Assembly (NCBI RefSeq): GCF_900454895.1
Contig: NZ_UGTA01000001.1
Coordinates: forward strand, 248,001 to 312,000
Reading direction: 5' to 3'
DNA length: 64,000 nucleotides
Source: Phocoenobacter uteri
Lineage (GTDB): Bacteria > Pseudomonadota > Gammaproteobacteria > Enterobacterales > Pasteurellaceae
Part shown: piece after piece, positions 61,575 through 64,000 of the stretch
Position numbering within the stretch: the stretch's first letter is position 1
Layout of the letters: each line of letters opens with the position of its first letter
The notes under the pieces: generated by a model
What the model was told of the DNA's origin: nothing
The model's input: only the letters and a program-made list of their open reading frames with translations
Databases searched by the model: none
Program-made: the position numbers and the translations under genes

Positions 61575-63527
61575 TTATTTTTCACGACTTAAATCAATAT
61601 AGTAGCGAGCAAAACCATTTTCATCTGTTCCCATTTGTTTCATTGGGTAACGACTGTTAGTTTCAATGAATTTCGCTGCTTTTTCACTTGGTGAGCTTTC
61701 TACCATAATTTTTAAATCAGGTGTGTTGATAAGTTTAAAGCTCCAGTTTTTATCTGCTGATGGCGAAATTTGACCTTTCTCTTTTGATACGCGACGAATG
61801 TAGTCAGCAACCACTGTGCGGTTTTCATCAGGTGATGAGAATGCAAGGTGTGCTTTATCCGTTCCAGCAAATTTTCCACCAAAGGCACGATAGTTATTGG
61901 TTGCCATTAAGAATTCTTGTTTTGGATCGATCGCTTTACCTTTATAAGTCAGGTTTACAATACGTTGTGCATTTTCATTTTGAAGTTTGCAATTTCCGTC
62001 ATAACGTTTTGGTTGCGTTACATCAATTTGATAATTCACGCCGTCAATCACGTCAAAGTTATAACTTCTGAAACCGTCATAATCTAACAGTGCTTGCTCA
62101 TTTTTATTGGTTGGATCGATTTGGTGGAACATACCCGCAGAGCATTCTAACCACTCTTTTAATTCTTGACCGTTAATTTTTAATACGGTCAAGGTGTTTG
62201 GATACAAGTATAAATCCGCTGCATTTCTGAATGTTAATTTACCTTTTTCTACTTCGGTATAGTTGGTTGGATCGTTTTTACGTCCACCAGTTTTAAACGG
62301 TGCTGCCGCTGATAATACAGGGATATTTGCTAAGTTTGCATCGCCTTGAACAAAGCGTTCAACGTAATCTTTTTGTGCTAAGTTGACAATTTGAACTGTT
62401 GGATCATCTTGTACAAGGGCTAAGAAAGAGTACATTGGTGCGTCAGATTCGCCCACTGGTTGGTTTACGAAATCACGCGTGCCTTTGTGATCTTCTGCAA
62501 TCACGTCACGTAAATGCTGTTCGCCTTCTACTAATGCTTTACGCTCTTTTTTATTGTAAATCGCACGTGTTGTTGCTTTTCCGTCTTTCACTTCCCATTT
62601 GCCTGAATCGTTAGAAAGAGTTAAATCAACCACACCAATATGGCTTCCCCAACGTCCTGGCATTACAGCAGGTACGCCGTTGATTGTGCCTTTTTCAATG
62701 TCTGCATTTGGGATGTTAGCAAAATCAGCACTTGGGAATACCGCGTGAGAGTGTCCGAATGTGATCGCGTCAATGCCTTTTACGTCAGCAAGGTATGCCG
62801 CTGAGTTTTCTGCTTTTTGAGAATGTTTTTGTGATGAAACACCAGAGTGTGGGATAGCGATAATGACATCTGCACCTTCGGCTTTCATTTTTGGTACTAA
62901 TTCTTCGGCGGTTTCTTTGATATCTTTAACGGTCACTTTGCCGTCTAGATTTTTCTTATCCCACACTAAAATTTGTGGTGGTACAAAACCGATATAACCG
63001 ATTTTAACGGTTTGTTCATTGCCTTTTTGATCTTTAAATTTATGTTCTTTGATAACATAAGGGGTGAATAAGTGCTTACCTGTTTTTGCGTCAAATACAT
63101 TTGAGTTCACATAAGGGAAGTTTGCCCCTTTTAGAGAGTTCATTAAATAATCTAAACCATAGTTAAACTCGTGGTTACCGATATTTGCTGCGTCATAATT
63201 AAGTTCGTTCATCACTTTATAAACTGGGTGGATAGAACCTTCTTTCACGCCTGTTGCCGCAACATAATCCCCCATTGGGCTACCTTGCAATAAATCGCCA
63301 TTATCAACAAGTACACTGTTTGCAACTTCACTGCGAGCTTGTTTAATTAAAGAAGCAGCACGAACTAAACCAAGATCGGACGCTGGCTGATCACGATAAT
63401 AGTTATAGTCCATAATATTGGTGTGTAAATCCGTTGTTTCGATAATACGCAAATCTAAGGTTTCAGCGTAGGCTGTACCAAACATCGCAAGGGTTATTAG
63501 GGCTAATGGTTTTAATGTTGTTTTCAT
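61575..63527 (-). CDS. cpdB: 2',3'-cyclic-nucleotide 2'-phosphodiesterase/3'-nucleotidase
   Basis: This 650-residue periplasmic enzyme has a signal peptide (about residues 1-21, ending TAYA). A metallophosphatase domain follows with TTDLHTN, GDLLQGSP, GNHEFNYG and GHSHAVFP, then a C-terminal nucleotide-binding domain. It frees nucleosides from external nucleotides for salvage. GGAG lies before the ATG. A perfect CRP site 106 bases upstream suggests catabolite control. Confidence 0.96.
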   Translation of the reverse strand: MKTTLKPLALITLAMFGTAYAETLDLRIIETTDLHTNIMDYNYYRDQPASDLGLVRAASLIKQARSEVANSVLVDNGDLLQGSPMGDYVAATGVKEGSIHPVYKVMNELNYDAANIGNHEFNYGLDYLMNSLKGANFPYVNSNVFDAKTGKHLFTPYVIKEHKFKDQKGNEQTVKIGYIGFVPPQILVWDKKNLDGKVTVKDIKETAEELVPKMKAEGADVIIAIPHSGVSSQKHSQKAENSAAYLADVKGIDAITFGHSHAVFPSADFANIPNADIEKGTINGVPAVMPGRWGSHIGVVDLTLSNDSGKWEVKDGKATTRAIYNKKERKALVEGEQHLRDVIAEDHKGTRDFVNQPVGESDAPMYSFLALVQDDPTVQIVNLAQKDYVERFVQGDANLANIPVLSAAAPFKTGGRKNDPTNYTEVEKGKLTFRNAADLYLYPNTLTVLKINGQELKEWLECSAGMFHQIDPTNKNEQALLDYDGFRSYNFDVIDGVNYQIDVTQPKRYDGNCKLQNENAQRIVNLTYKGKAIDPKQEFLMATNNYRAFGGKFAGTDKAHLAFSSPDENRTVVADYIRRVSKEKGQISPSADKNWSFKLINTPDLKIMVESSPSEKAAKFIETNSRYPMKQMGTDENGFARYYIDLSREK

Positions 63528-63632
63528 AACTTCTCCGTATCAAACATTGAGGATAAAAAAGGGTGAATTGAATTCAGGAGAGGATTTTATACTTTAAATA
63601 AGGGAAAAAGCTATCTTTTCTATATAAGATTG

Positions 63633-63648
63633 TGTGAGAAAGATCACA
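63633..63648. promoter_or_regulatory. CRP-binding site upstream of cpdB
   Basis: TGTGA-GAAAGA-TCACA is a perfect match to the two CRP half-sites with a 6-base spacer. It lies 106 bases upstream of the cpdB ATG and 119 bases past the pepA stop. Confidence 0.75.
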
Positions 63649-63766
63649 AAATTAAAAAATAGTTGTTAAGAAGGGTAAAAATATAGCAATTTCAAGGTGG
63701 TATGTTGTTATTTTTGTTGCTATCCCCTCAAAATTAGAACAATTTTAAGGGGAAAATAAGCAAGGT

Positions 63767-64000
63767 TTATTGTGCTTTATTGATTAAAAATTGGGTTAAA
63801 AGTGGTACAGGGCGACCTGTTGCCCCTTTTGCTGCACCTGATTGCCACGCTGTTCCCGCGATATCTAAGTGAGCCCAAGTGTAGTTTTCGGTAAAGTTAG
63901 ACAAGAAAATTCCCGCTGTGATTGCACCACCCGCACGGCTACCCACGTTTGCCAAATCCGCAAAGTTAGATTTTAAATCATCTTGATATTCTTCATTCAT
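63767..64000 (-). CDS. pepA: Leucyl aminopeptidase PepA, 3' part (gene runs off the window)
   Basis: The 77 visible codons (SNFADLANVGSRAGGAITAG, then WAHLDIAGTAWQSGAAKGAT and GRPVPLLTQFL) are the C-terminal catalytic end of the M17 aminopeptidase PepA. The window cuts the rest. It is a paralogue of pepB at 39713. The visible ATG is probably internal. Confidence 0.95.
   Translation of the reverse strand: MNEEYQDDLKSNFADLANVGSRAGGAITAGIFLSNFTENYTWAHLDIAGTAWQSGAAKGATGRPVPLLTQFLINKAQ

Overview
The window comes from a member of the Pasteurellaceae. The DNA is AT-rich, and the 9-base DNA-uptake core is the Actinobacillus pleuropneumoniae type (ACAAGCGGT, often followed by CA and an AT-rich tail) rather than the Haemophilus influenzae type. 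Uptake cores are scattered through genes, and some form inverted pairs that serve as terminators. Actinobacillus, Mannheimia or a close relative fits. Gene order (pheS-pheT-ihfA-nlpC, rplM-rpsI, dnaQ-tRNA-Asp, hslR-hslO, metNIQ) and the short ArcB agree with this family.

Layout. 1-4000: ccmABCDEF cytochrome c maturation operon on the minus strand (ccmF cut by the window edge). 4170-7885: a DctPQM TRAP transporter divergent from a gluconokinase, with two GntR-type palindromes and a perfect CRP site between them. 7952-12198: udk and mfd. 12342-12985: three tandem copies of a tRNA-Gly(GCC)/tRNA-Leu(TAA) pair. 13340-22999: an accessory polyol-utilisation island on the minus strand (RbsB/A/C-type ABC transporter, zinc polyol dehydrogenase, two FGGY kinases, ribitol dehydrogenase) with a divergent AraC regulator. 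It ends against a 34-codon remnant that looks like the 3' end of glpF. 23305-29294: nrdB-yfaE, dnaQ, tRNA-Asp, fau, rhlB, mutH, a TerC-family gene and tRNA-Val. 29591-40993: pheST-ihfA-nlpC, rseC, rmuC, zapG (yhcB), rplM-rpsI, upp, and the pepB-lysO pair. 41029-41278: a nested palindromic intergenic repeat. 41273-44712: hslRO followed by a small accessory cluster (Xre regulator with paired operators, two lipoproteins of which one is EexN-like, and a membrane protein). 44801-52102: glnS, an orphan lipoprotein, an uncatalogued 31-residue ORF, arcB, and metNIQ behind MetJ boxes. 52542-58753: a very large trimeric autotransporter adhesin with 17 collagen-like modules, split by two frameshifts that both sit in simple repeats. 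58820-64000: pepD, a MipA/OmpV porin-like protein, cpdB with a perfect CRP site, and the 3' end of pepA.

How the parts work together. Two sugar-acid or polyol loci each pair a binding-protein transporter with kinases that feed central metabolism. In both, a hairpin follows the binding-protein gene, which probably sets transporter stoichiometry. The adhesin appears to be a contingency locus. A 16-bp duplication in the extended signal peptide and a G11 tract at the end of the head domain each put the next part out of frame. Removing one 16-bp unit and one G would restore a single reading frame of about 2,000 codons. The strongest leads are this doubly switched adhesin and its inserted helical modules, the polyol island that replaced glpF, and the Xre/EexN-like cluster.
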